A DNA stretch of 64,000 nucleotides. It comes from JBBQXK01 sp052387255 (lineage in GTDB: Bacteria > Pseudomonadota > Alphaproteobacteria > Rhodobacterales > Rhodobacteraceae). Below the pieces are notes generated by a model that saw only the letters and a list, made by a program, of their open reading frames with translations, ran no database searches and was not told the DNA's origin. Shown in pieces: positions 1 to 7,257 of this stretch. The translations under genes and the position numbers were made by a program. The DNA lies in contig JBQTJI010000081.1 in assembly GCA_052387255.1 (NCBI GenBank), positions 5,738 through 69,737 on the forward strand. Reading direction: 5' to 3'. How positions within the stretch are numbered: the stretch's first letter is position 1; each line of letters starts with the position of its first letter.

Positions 1-184
1 GCTCGGCCTGCGCCAGTCCGATCATGATCCCGGCCTTCACGCTCTCCCACTCCGCTTCTTCGGCTTCCAGCCGCCGAAGCGCCTCGCGCAAGACTTCGGA
101 CGCATCCCGATAGCGGCCTTCCGCGATCAGGCGGTCCACAAAGGCATCATGTTCATCGGTCAACTCAAGGCTGCGGTCGGGCAT
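1..184 (-). CDS. ParD/CopG-type antitoxin, 3' end outside window
   Basis: The minus strand from an ATG at 184 gives 61 codons running off the left edge. The product begins MPDRSLELTDEHDAFVD and continues with GRYRDASEVLREALRRLE. That is the ribbon-helix-helix layout of ParD-type antitoxins (short beta strand, then helix with the GxYxxASEVLREALR signature). ParD proteins bind DNA and neutralise a ParE-type toxin that normally follows immediately downstream, which here lies beyond the edge. The family is clear from the motif, but the toxin partner is only inferred. Truncation is by the window, not by mutation. Confidence 0.8.
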   Translation of the reverse strand, partial: MPDRSLELTDEHDAFVDRLIAEGRYRDASEVLREALRRLEAEEAEWESVKAGIMIGLAQAE

Positions 185-242
185 GATTTTCTCCGCCAGG
201 GCGTGGACACAGGATGGCACTCTGAATACCGGTGTCCAGCCG

Positions 243-1571
243 TCAATGCAGCGTCTTCAGCACATCCCCCAGCGTCCCGATCAGCCGGTCGATCTGGGCG
301 CGCTCGATGATCAGGGGGGGCGACATGGCGATGATGTCGCCGGTGGTGCGGATCAGGATGTTCTTGTCGTAGGCCGACAGGAAAGCGCTGAACGCCCGCT
401 TCGTCGGCTCTCCCGCGATGGGGTCGAGTTCCACCGCCCCGATCAGGCCCATGTTGCGGATGTCGATGACGTGTGGATGGTCACGCAGGCTGTGCAGCGC
501 CTCCTCCCAATAGGGCGCGATGTCGGCGGCGCGCTGGAACAGACCCTCTTCGCGGTAGGTTTCCAGCGTGGCGATGCCTGCCGCACTGGCGATGGGGTTG
601 CCGGAATAGGTGTAGCCGTGGAACAGCTCGATCATATGTTCCGGCCCCTGCATGAAGGCGTCGTGTACGGCCCCCGTGGTCAGCACCGCGCCCATCGGGA
701 TGACGCCGTTGGTCAGGCCCTTCGCCGTCGTCATCATGTCGGGCAGGACGTTGAAATACTGCGCGGCAAAGGGCGCGCCCAGACGGCCGAACCCGGTGAT
801 GACCTCGTCGAAGATCAGAAGGATGCCGTGCTTCCGGGTGATCGCGCGCAAGCGTTCCAGGTACCCCTTGGGCGGCAGGATCACGCCGGTGGACCCTGCC
901 ACGGGTTCCACGATCACCGCCGCGACGGTTTCCGCCCCGTGCAGCGCCACGATGCGTTCCAGTTCATCCGCCAGGTGCGCGCCGTGTTCGGGCTGTCCGC
1001 GGGTGAACCGGTTCTGGTCGGGCAGGTGCGTGTGCGGCAGGTGGTCCACCCCCGCCAGCAGCGTGCCGAACATCTTGCGGTTGTTGACGATGCCGCCGAC
1101 CGAGATGCCGCCGAAGTTCACGCCGTGATACCCGCGTTCCCGCCCGATCAGCCGGGTGCGCGCGCCGTCGCCCCGCGCCCGGTGATACGCAATCGCCAGT
1201 TTCAGCGCCGTATCAACGCTTTCCGAGCCGGAGTTCGTGTAGAATACATGCTCGATCCCCGCCGGCGCGATGTCGATGATCCGGTTCGCCAGTTCGAACG
1301 CCTGCGGGTGCCCCATCTGGAAGGCGGGCGCATAGTCCATCTCGGCCGCCTGGCGCTGGATGGCGGCGGTGATCTTCGGGCGGCAATGGCCTGCGTTGCA
1401 GCACCACAGGCCCGCCGTCCCGTCCAGCACCTCGCGCCCGTCGTCGGTGGTGTAGTGCATGTCCCTGGCCCCCACGAACATGCGGGGCGCTTTCTTGAAC
1501 TGCCGGTTCGACGTGAACGGCATCCAGAAGGCGTTCAGGTCATTCGGGCTGGGCTTGCGGTCGAGCGCCAT
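243..1571 (-). CDS. Omega-amino acid (beta-alanine):pyruvate aminotransferase, class III
   Basis: A 442-residue PLP-dependent class III aminotransferase. It begins MALDRKPSPNDLNAFWMPF and carries YHGVNFGGISVGG in the cofactor region, the LLIFDEVITGFGRLG aspartate motif, and the TTAKGLTNGVIPMGAV lysine that forms the Schiff base. Length and motifs match omega-amino acid:pyruvate aminotransferases, which move the amino group of beta-alanine to pyruvate, giving malonate semialdehyde and alanine. The ATG at 1571 is preferred to an in-frame ATG at 1619 because AGGA lies 11 bases upstream and family members start near WMPF. It is divergent from a rutR-like gene with a shared operator. Since beta-alanine ends reductive pyrimidine breakdown, that supports the beta-alanine role. 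Exact substrate range is inferred. Confidence 0.85.
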   Translation of the reverse strand: MALDRKPSPNDLNAFWMPFTSNRQFKKAPRMFVGARDMHYTTDDGREVLDGTAGLWCCNAGHCRPKITAAIQRQAAEMDYAPAFQMGHPQAFELANRIIDIAPAGIEHVFYTNSGSESVDTALKLAIAYHRARGDGARTRLIGRERGYHGVNFGGISVGGIVNNRKMFGTLLAGVDHLPHTHLPDQNRFTRGQPEHGAHLADELERIVALHGAETVAAVIVEPVAGSTGVILPPKGYLERLRAITRKHGILLIFDEVITGFGRLGAPFAAQYFNVLPDMMTTAKGLTNGVIPMGAVLTTGAVHDAFMQGPEHMIELFHGYTYSGNPIASAAGIATLETYREEGLFQRAADIAPYWEEALHSLRDHPHVIDIRNMGLIGAVELDPIAGEPTKRAFSAFLSAYDKNILIRTTGDIIAMSPPLIIERAQIDRLIGTLGDVLKTLH

Positions 1572-1611
1572 GGCGGGGGGCATCCTGTGCGGGGGAAAGA
1601 CGGATCGGCAT

Positions 1612-1627
1612 TTGACCATCCGGTCAA
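1612..1627. promoter_or_regulatory. RutR-type operator palindrome
   Basis: The 16 bases TTGACCATCCGGTCAA form an inverted repeat with a TTGACC/GGTCAA core. They differ at one position from the RutR consensus TTGACCANNTGGTCAA known in E. coli. The site lies in the divergent interval between the aminotransferase (start 1571) and the rutR-like gene (start 1675). It is therefore a likely shared operator for both promoters. The site is seen; the binding is inferred. Confidence 0.8.
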
Positions 1628-1641
1628 CTCAACGGTAGCAT
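1612..1641 (+). promoter_or_regulatory. Putative promoter of the rutR-like gene
   Basis: TTGACC at 1612-1617 can serve as a -35 element and TAGCAT at 1636-1641 as a -10 element, with an 18-base spacer. The -35 sits inside the RutR palindrome, so repressor binding would exclude polymerase. That fits autoregulation. It is a pattern match only. Confidence 0.4.
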
Positions 1642-1674
1642 GGGGTCCCTGCCCCGTTCAAGGCCGCGCCCCCG

Positions 1675-2289
1675 ATGCCCCCCCACGCCCGCCCCCGCAC
1701 CCGCATCCAGGCGCGCAACCACGAGACGATCCTGGACGCGGCGCTGGACGTCTTTTCGACCCATGGCTTTCGCGGTGCGACGCTGGACCAGATCGCCGAG
1801 GTGGCGGGGCTGTCGAAGCCCAACCTGCTGTACTACTTTCCGTCGAAAGAGGCGATCCACCAGGCGCTGCTGGCCGACCTCCTGGATGTCTGGCTCGACC
1901 CCCTGCGCGCGATGGACCCTGCGGGCGACCCGGTCGAGGAAATGCTGGCCTATGTCCGCCGCAAGCTGGACCTCGCCCGCGACTATCCCCGCGAAAGCCG
2001 GCTGTTCGCCAACGAGATCCTGCAGGGCGCGCCAAGGATGCGCACGGCCATCGAAGGCGACCTTCGCGCGTTGGTCGACGAGAAATCCGTTGTCCTGCGG
2101 GCATGGATGGACCAGGGCCGGATTGCCCGCGTCCACCCGGTGCATCTGATCTTCTCGATCTGGGCGCTGACCCAGCACTACGCCGATTTCGACGTGCAGG
2201 TCCGCGCCGTCCTCGGCCCGGGCGAGGACCCCTATCCGCAGGCGGCGGCGTTCCTGGAGACGCTGTTCCGCAAGCTGTTGCAGCCCTAG
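1675..2289 (+). CDS. rutR: TetR-family regulator, RutR-like
   Basis: A 204-residue TetR-family repressor. The helix-turn-helix lies in the first 60 residues (ILDAALDVFSTHGFRGATL, then AEVAGLSKPNLLYYFPSKEA). The C-terminal domain carries ESRLFANEILQGAP, LVDEKS and IWALTQHYADF, which follow E. coli RutR closely. RutR is a uracil/thymine-responsive regulator of pyrimidine breakdown. Here it sits divergent from a beta-alanine-type aminotransferase with a RutR-like palindrome between them, so it probably controls the last step of uracil catabolism and itself. No rut or pyd genes are in view. The start follows a weak AAGG, and earlier starts in frame lack support. Confidence 0.85.
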   Translation: MPPHARPRTRIQARNHETILDAALDVFSTHGFRGATLDQIAEVAGLSKPNLLYYFPSKEAIHQALLADLLDVWLDPLRAMDPAGDPVEEMLAYVRRKLDLARDYPRESRLFANEILQGAPRMRTAIEGDLRALVDEKSVVLRAWMDQGRIARVHPVHLIFSIWALTQHYADFDVQVRAVLGPGEDPYPQAAAFLETLFRKLLQP

Positions 2290-2290
2290 G

Positions 2291-2605
2291 TCAGCCCCGG
2301 CTCTGCGCCTCCTTGTAGGCGCGCAGGACGGCATTGATCCGCGTCTGATACCCCCGCCCGCCCTGCCGGAAGAAGTCGAGCACATCGCGGTCGATGCGCA
2401 TGTTCAGCGTGGATTTCGGTTCGGGCAAGCCGGGCACGGCGCTTGCCCAGTCGATGACCATGCCCTCTTCATCCTCGTCGCGGTCGGCCTCGATTTCCTC
2501 GCCGGTCATGGCCCCGACCCGAGCCCAGTCTGTGCGGCTTTCGGTCTTCGCCAGCCTTGCGGCCTCTTCAGCCGTGATCCGCGTGATAGGCCCGTTCTTC
2601 GACAT
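2291..2605 (-). CDS. brnA: BrnA-type antitoxin
   Basis: A 104-residue protein with the BrnA arrangement: an acidic N-terminal half (TGEEIEADRDEDEEG) followed by the ribbon-helix-helix core (STLNMRIDRDVLDFFRQ, then GYQTRINAVLRAY). BrnA binds the operon promoter and neutralises the BrnT ribonuclease. The ATG at 2605 has AGGAGG seven bases upstream, lying inside the end of the upstream brnT reading frame (38-base overlap, typical of brnTA). The stop sits one base from the convergent rutR stop. The antitoxin is intact although its toxin partner carries a nonsense codon. Confidence 0.88.
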   Translation of the reverse strand: MSKNGPITRITAEEAARLAKTESRTDWARVGAMTGEEIEADRDEDEEGMVIDWASAVPGLPEPKSTLNMRIDRDVLDFFRQGGRGYQTRINAVLRAYKEAQSRG

Positions 2606-2843
2606 CCCATGACCTCCTGAACGTGATGATCCGGACCGCTTCGTCCCGCCGCGTCCAGATCACCGTGTGAAACTTTCCGTCTTTCATCAAGCCGACTGTC
2701 ATGAACCGCGCTTCGCCTTCCGAGCGGGCGTCGAGGGTCACGATCAGACGGCCATCGAACACCGCGACCGCGTCGAGGAAATCGAGGCCCCTGGCCCGGA
2801 TGGTTCGCAGCCGCTTGTTCTCGTCCTACTCGAACTTAGTCAT
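2568..2843 (-). pseudogene. brnT: BrnT-type toxin with amber codon at position 6
   Basis: From the ATG at 2843 the frame reads MTKFE, then TAG at 2826-2828, then DENKRLRTIRARGLDF and on without interruption to a stop at 2568-2570. BrnT proteins begin with an FEWDxxK motif, so the amber codon sits exactly where tryptophan TGG is expected: one G-to-A change. Without the stop the product would be 91 residues, the normal BrnT length. A GTG at 2762 could start a 64-residue remnant lacking the N-terminal strands. BrnT is a small ribonuclease; this allele is probably dead. Sequencing error, suppression or recoding cannot be excluded from one read of the sequence. Confidence 0.8.
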
Positions 2844-2876
2844 GCCCATACACTTTGTCCATACACATCTCCCATG

Positions 2877-3620
2877 TCACTCCCCCTGCCGCAGCTTCCA
2901 CGCGATCTGCCGCAGCATGCCGTGAAAGGTCTGCACCTCGGCCCGCGTCAGGCCCAGGCGCGCCCACATGTTGCGCAGGTTCTGCTTCATGTGGGGGGCC
3001 TTGGCCTCGGGGAAGAAGAACCCGGCGGAGTCCAGGCGTTCCTCGAAATGGGCGGCCAGGCTGGCCACCTCCTGGCCGTTGGCGATGTCGCCGCCGACCA
3101 GCTCCAGCCGCTCCGCCACATCCCCCCCGGCAAGCCTGCGCCACTCATAGGCCAACAGCAGCGCGCACTGGCCGAGGTTCAACGACGGGAAATCGGGGTT
3201 CACCGGCACCGTCACGATGGCATTCGCCGGGATGATGTCGTCGTTTTCCAGCCCCGTCCGCTCGGGGCCGAACAGCACGCCCACACGGCTGCCCGCCGCC
3301 GACAGGGCGCGGGCCTGCGCCATCGCGCGCTCGGGCGTCATCACCGGCTTGACCAGTTCGCGCCCCCGCGCGGTGGTGGCAAAGACATAGTCGCAGTCGG
3401 CAATCGCCCCCGGCACGTCCGCAAAGATCCCGGCATGGTCCAGCACCCGCCCCGCCCCGCTGGCCACGGCAGCGGCGCGCGGGTTGGGCCAGCCGTCGCG
3501 CGGGGCCACGATCCGCATCCGGTCGAGCCCGAAGTTCAGCATGGCGCGCGCGGCGGCCCCGATGTTCTCGCCCATCTGCGGGCGGACAAGGATGAACACG
3601 GGCGGGATCGGATCGGGCAT
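2877..3620 (-). CDS. trmJ: tRNA/rRNA 2'-O-methyltransferase, TrmJ-like (SpoU/TrmH family)
   Basis: A 247-residue SPOUT methyltransferase. It shows motif 1 near the N-terminus (QMGENIGAAARAM), motif 2 FGPERTGLENDDI, and motif 3 around PSLNLGQCALLLAYEW, the elements of the knotted SAM site. The C-terminal third (MKQNLRNMWARLGLTRAEVQ) matches the TrmJ helical tail. TrmJ modifies the ribose at tRNA position 32. The start at 3620 is chosen over 3668 because family members begin a few residues before VFILVRPQ and AAAGG lies upstream. It is divergent from the TfoX-domain gene. A precise RNA target other than tRNA-32 is possible. Confidence 0.85.
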   Translation of the reverse strand: MPDPIPPVFILVRPQMGENIGAAARAMLNFGLDRMRIVAPRDGWPNPRAAAVASGAGRVLDHAGIFADVPGAIADCDYVFATTARGRELVKPVMTPERAMAQARALSAAGSRVGVLFGPERTGLENDDIIPANAIVTVPVNPDFPSLNLGQCALLLAYEWRRLAGGDVAERLELVGGDIANGQEVASLAAHFEERLDSAGFFFPEAKAPHMKQNLRNMWARLGLTRAEVQTFHGMLRQIAWKLRQGE

Positions 3621-3688
3621 GTCGGGCCTTTGGCAGAGGGTCCGGGCCTGATACGCTGCAGGTCGCAAGCGAACAAGGAGCGGCGGTG

Positions 3689-4015
3689 ATGGCCTGGGAC
3701 GAAGGACTGGCAGCGCTCTTGCGCGACGATCTGGCGGGCGAGGCGGTGACCGAAAAAAAGATGTTCGGCGGTCTGGCCTTCCTGCGCGCGGGCCACATGG
3801 TCTGCGGCATCCACAAGGGGGGTGCCATGTTCCGCGTCGGCAAGCCGAACGAGGCGGCGGCCCTGGCGATACCGGGCGTGTCGCCGATGATGTTCACCGG
3901 GCGGCCGATGTCCGGCATGGTCGACTGCAGCGACGAGGCCTGCGCCGACGACGCGCGGCGCGGCGCGCTGATGGCGCTGGCCCTGGGGTTCGTGCGGGGC
4001 CTGCCGCCCAAGTAG
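3689..4015 (+). CDS. TfoX N-terminal domain protein
   Basis: A 108-residue protein covering a single TfoX N-terminal domain, recognised by VTEKKMFGGLAFLRAGHMVCGIH and FRVGKPN followed by FTGRPMSGMVDC. In gammaproteobacteria this domain forms half of the competence regulator TfoX/Sxy. Stand-alone copies in alphaproteobacteria have no assigned function and need not be linked to competence. The ATG at 3689 has AAGGAG eight bases upstream; an overlapping GTG at 3686 is too close. It is divergent from trmJ with a 68-base gap and followed by a ThiE-like gene. Confidence 0.8.
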   Translation: MAWDEGLAALLRDDLAGEAVTEKKMFGGLAFLRAGHMVCGIHKGGAMFRVGKPNEAAALAIPGVSPMMFTGRPMSGMVDCSDEACADDARRGALMALALGFVRGLPPK

Positions 4016-4070
4016 CCAAGCCTGCCGTTCTGCGCTAAGGGGCGGGACGATCACCAAGGAACCCGCCCGC

Positions 4071-4691
4071 ATGCCCGACACCGACCGCCCGCACCTGTAC
4101 CTGATCACGCCCCCCGCCTTTGACCTCGACAGCTTTCCCGCCACTTTGGCCCGCGTGCTGGACGGCATGCCGGTCGCCTGCCTGCGGCTGGCCCTGGCCG
4201 GTCGCGACACCGATGCGATCGCCCGCGCAGCGGATGCCCTGCGCGCGGTGGCCCATGCCCGCGACGTGGCCCTGGTGATCGAGACGCATGCCCTGCTGGT
4301 GCCGCGCCTCGGCCTTGACGGCGTGCACCTGACCGACGGGGCGCGCAACATCCGCAAGCTGCGCAAGGATCTTGGTCCCGACGCGATCATCGGCGCGGCC
4401 TGCGGCACCACCCGGCACGAGGGGATCGCGGCGGCCGAGGCGGGGGCGGATTATGTGTCCTTCGGCCCGGTCGGCGACACGCCCCTCGGCGACGGCAGCC
4501 GGGCCGGGGCGGACCTGTTCGACTGGTGGTCCGAGATGATCGAGGTGCCCGTGGTGGCCGAAGGCGCGCTGACCCCCGACCTGGTCGCCCGCCTGGCCCC
4601 CGTCACCGATTTCTTCGCCGTGGGGGAAGAGATCTGGGGCACGGATGACCCGTTGGCGGCCCTGAGGCGCCTGCTGGTCCCCTTGGAATAG
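4071..4691 (+). CDS. Thiamine phosphate synthase-like TIM barrel
   Basis: A 206-residue protein of the ThiE/TenI superfamily, shown by DGVHLTDGARNIRKLR, IIGAACGTTRHEGIAAAEAGADYVSFGPV and the closing FFAVGEEIWG. ThiE joins hydroxymethylpyrimidine diphosphate and thiazole phosphate in thiamine synthesis. The N-terminal strand reads CLRLALAGRD where a true ThiE usually has a VQLREK-type pyrophosphate-contacting sequence, so this may be a diverged paralogue. It follows the TfoX gene in the same direction and converges on glmM. No other thiamine genes are nearby. Family assignment is firm; reaction is moderately uncertain. Confidence 0.75.
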   Translation: MPDTDRPHLYLITPPAFDLDSFPATLARVLDGMPVACLRLALAGRDTDAIARAADALRAVAHARDVALVIETHALLVPRLGLDGVHLTDGARNIRKLRKDLGPDAIIGAACGTTRHEGIAAAEAGADYVSFGPVGDTPLGDGSRAGADLFDWWSEMIEVPVVAEGALTPDLVARLAPVTDFFAVGEEIWGTDDPLAALRRLLVPLE

Positions 4692-4743
4692 GACAGAAGG
4701 GCGCGCGCCGCCAACCTGACCCGGCAGCTCAGCCAGAAGACCC

Positions 4744-4787
4744 CGATTTCTTCAAAGAAATCGGACCGGAATTTTCGAAAATTCCGG
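4744..4787. terminator. Tandem palindromes between convergent genes
   Basis: Two inverted repeats stand side by side. Positions 4744-4763 have 9-base arms CGATTTCTT/AAGAAATCG around CA. Positions 4766-4787 are a perfect 22-base palindrome with 11-base arms beginning CCGGAATTTTC. They lie between the converging ThiE-like gene and glmM, the position of a bidirectional terminator. A second pair with the same architecture is at 30104-30148. There is no U-run after either stem. Confidence 0.65.
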
Positions 4788-4820
4788 CTTGCGCCCGAAC
4801 CGGTCGTGCGGGCCATCCCC

Positions 4821-6167
4821 TTACGCCGCAGCCGCCACCGCCGCCACGATGCCGTCCACCACATCCGCCAGCAGCACCGCATCCTCGCATTCCGCCATCA
4901 CGCGGATCAGGGGTTCGGTCCCGGACTTGCGGATCAGAAGCCGACCCGAGCTGCCCAGCCGCGCTTCGCCTGCCGCAATCGCGGCCTTGACCGGGGCGGC
5001 GTCCAGCGGACGCGCGCCATTGGCGTAGCGCACGTTCTTCAGCATCTGCGGCACCGTCACGAACTGGTGCGACAGGTCGCTGGCCGCCCGCCCCGTGCGC
5101 GCCATCTCGGCCAGGAACTGCAGTCCGGCGATCAGCCCGTCGCCCGTGGTGGCATAGTCGGTCATCACCACATGGCCCGACTGTTCGCCCCCCAGGTTGA
5201 ACCCGCCCTCGCGCATCCGCTCGACCACATAGCGGTCGCCCACCGCCGTACGCTCCAGGCGCAGGCCCAGCCCCTGCAGGAACCGCTCGAGCCCAAGGTT
5301 CGACATCACCGTCGCCACCAGCGCGCCCCCGCGCAGCCGCCCCTCGGTCGCCCACCGCGCCGCCAGAAGCGCCATCAGCTGGTCGCCATCGGCCACCTGG
5401 CCATGCTGGTCCAGGATCATCACCCGGTCCGCGTCGCCGTCCAGGCAGATGCCGACGTGTGCGCCATGCATCACCACCGCCTCGGCGGCCGTCATCGGAT
5501 GGGTCGATCCGCAGCGGTCGTTGATGTTGCGCCCGTTCGGGGCGACCCCCACCGGGATCACGTCGGCCCCCAGTTCCCACAGCACCTCGGGTGCTGCCTT
5601 GTAGGCGGCCCCGTTGGCGCAGTCGATCACCACCTTCAGCCCGTCCAGCCGCAGGCCCGCCGGAAAGGTCGTCTTGGCGAACTCCTGATAGCGCCCGCGC
5701 CCGTCCTCGATCCGCCGCGCGCGGCCGATGTCGTCGGGCTCGGCCAGCGTGGGCTTACCCGCCACCAGCGCCTCGATCTCGGCCTCGGCCTCATCCGACA
5801 GCTTGAACCCGTCGGGGCCGAAGAACTTGATGCCGTTGTCCTGGTACGGGTTGTGGCTGGCCGAGATCATCACCCCCACGTCCGCCCGCATCGACCGGGT
5901 CAGGAACCCCACCGCCGGCGTCGGCACGGGGCCCAGCAGCAGCACGTTCATGCCCGTCGACGTCAGCCCCGCCGTCATCGCGTTTTCCAGCATGTAGCCC
6001 GACAGCCGGGTATCCTTACCGATCACCACCCGGTGCGCGCCGCTGGCCCCCTCGCGGCGAAAGTACCGCCCGGCGGCGGCCCCAAGGCGCAGCGCCATCT
6101 CGGCGGTCATGGGCAGGCTGTTGGCCGTCCCGCGCACGCCGTCGGTCCCGAACAGTTTCCGCGTCAT
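4821..6167 (-). CDS. glmM: Phosphoglucosamine mutase
   Basis: A 448-residue alpha-D-phosphohexomutase. It opens MTRKLFGTDGVRG and has the phosphoserine loop VMISASHNPYQDNGIKFF (active serine near residue 104), the metal-binding DGDADR motif, the sugar-binding GGEQSGH loop and the phosphate-binding RKSGTEPLIRVM near the C-terminus. GlmM converts glucosamine-6-phosphate to glucosamine-1-phosphate for UDP-GlcNAc, peptidoglycan and lipopolysaccharide. Its ATG overlaps the folP stop in an ATGA, showing translational coupling, so the ORF extension to 6191 is not used. folP-glmM is a common bacterial pair. Confidence 0.95.
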   Translation of the reverse strand: MTRKLFGTDGVRGTANSLPMTAEMALRLGAAAGRYFRREGASGAHRVVIGKDTRLSGYMLENAMTAGLTSTGMNVLLLGPVPTPAVGFLTRSMRADVGVMISASHNPYQDNGIKFFGPDGFKLSDEAEAEIEALVAGKPTLAEPDDIGRARRIEDGRGRYQEFAKTTFPAGLRLDGLKVVIDCANGAAYKAAPEVLWELGADVIPVGVAPNGRNINDRCGSTHPMTAAEAVVMHGAHVGICLDGDADRVMILDQHGQVADGDQLMALLAARWATEGRLRGGALVATVMSNLGLERFLQGLGLRLERTAVGDRYVVERMREGGFNLGGEQSGHVVMTDYATTGDGLIAGLQFLAEMARTGRAASDLSHQFVTVPQMLKNVRYANGARPLDAAPVKAAIAAGEARLGSSGRLLIRKSGTEPLIRVMAECEDAVLLADVVDGIVAAVAAAA

Positions 6168-7165
6168 TCCGTCCCCCCTACCGCGCGCCACAGCGCCAAA
6201 GCCTGCACCGTCGCCGCGACATCATGCACGCGCAGCACCTGCACCCCCTGCGCCACGCCCATCAGCGCCACCGCGACCGATCCGGGCATCCGTTCGCCGA
6301 AATCCCCGCCCAGGACGCCGATGAACCGCTTGCGCGACGCGCCCAGCATCACCGGCACCCCCAGCCCGTGGAACAGCGACAGCCCCCGTACCAGCGCCAG
6401 ATTGTGCGCCACCGTCTTGCCGAACCCGATGCCGGGGTCGATCACGATCCGGTCCCGCGCGATCCCCGCCGCCACCGCCGCCTCCACCCGCGCCGCCAGC
6501 GCATCATAGACATCCAGCACCACATCGCCATAGCGCGGATCGTCCTGCATCGTGGCGGGCGCGCCCTGCGCATGCATCAGCACCATAGGCACTTCGGCCC
6601 CAGCCACGACCCCGGCCATGGCCGGATCGAAGGTCAGGGCCGACACGTCGTTCACCACCCCCGCCCCCGCCGCCAGCGCCGCCCGCGCCACCCCCGCCTT
6701 GCGCGTATCGACCGAGATCGGGGCAGCCGTCCCCTCCGCCCGCAGCGCGGCGATCACCGGCACCACCCGCGCGATTTCCGCATCCTCGGGTACGGTCGCT
6801 GCCCCGGGGCGCGTGCTTTCGCCGCCGATGTCCAGCATGTCCGCCCCCTCGCGGGCCAGCCTTTGGCCCTGCGCCAGCGCCGCCTCGGGGGCAAGATACC
6901 GCCCGCCGTCCGAGAAGCTGTCGGGCGTCACGTTCAGGATGCCCATGATCCGGGGCCGGTCCATCCCCAGCCCGGCCAGCGCCGCACGTGGGCCGCACAG
7001 CCGGTCCAGCACATCGCCCGGCAGGTCGCGCGCCGGAACGGTCCGGCCAGGCTCGCCGCGTTCCAGCAGTTCCACCGACGTGAACCAGCACCAGCCCCCG
7101 GCCAGCACACAGGCCCCCTTTGGACGGGCGGCGTCCTGCATGGCAATAGGTCGGGCATAGATCAT
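6164..7165 (-). CDS. folP: Dihydropteroate synthase
   Basis: A 333-residue TIM-barrel enzyme that condenses p-aminobenzoate with dihydropterin pyrophosphate in folate synthesis. Diagnostic motifs are IMGILNVTPDSFSDGG, DIGGESTRPGA, ISVDTRKAGVA, VNDVSAL, VIDPGIGFGKT and GASRKRFIG. About 65 residues precede the core and include VLAGGWCWFTSVELLERG, a variable N-terminal part longer than the E. coli enzyme. The start at 7165 is the first ATG giving a plausible protein; upstream in-frame sequence to 7630 is shadow of folB. It is followed by glmM with a 4-base overlap and preceded by folB in the same direction 92 bases away. Confidence 0.93.
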   Translation of the reverse strand: MIYARPIAMQDAARPKGACVLAGGWCWFTSVELLERGEPGRTVPARDLPGDVLDRLCGPRAALAGLGMDRPRIMGILNVTPDSFSDGGRYLAPEAALAQGQRLAREGADMLDIGGESTRPGAATVPEDAEIARVVPVIAALRAEGTAAPISVDTRKAGVARAALAAGAGVVNDVSALTFDPAMAGVVAGAEVPMVLMHAQGAPATMQDDPRYGDVVLDVYDALAARVEAAVAAGIARDRIVIDPGIGFGKTVAHNLALVRGLSLFHGLGVPVMLGASRKRFIGVLGGDFGERMPGSVAVALMGVAQGVQVLRVHDVAATVQALALWRAVGGTE

Positions 7166-7257
7166 GGCTGTTCCGAGTTTCGTGCCCCTGCCTGCATGGG
7201 GCACCCGCGTTGCCTCGCGGTGTGGCGCAAGCGCCGGGCCTTGGCAAGGATCGCCCC

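Noticed and set aside
183..2318. 711-codon plus-strand ORF opposite the aminotransferase
   Set aside because: It is antisense to a conserved enzyme, His/Arg/Pro-rich in the way GC-rich shadows are, and has no family motif.
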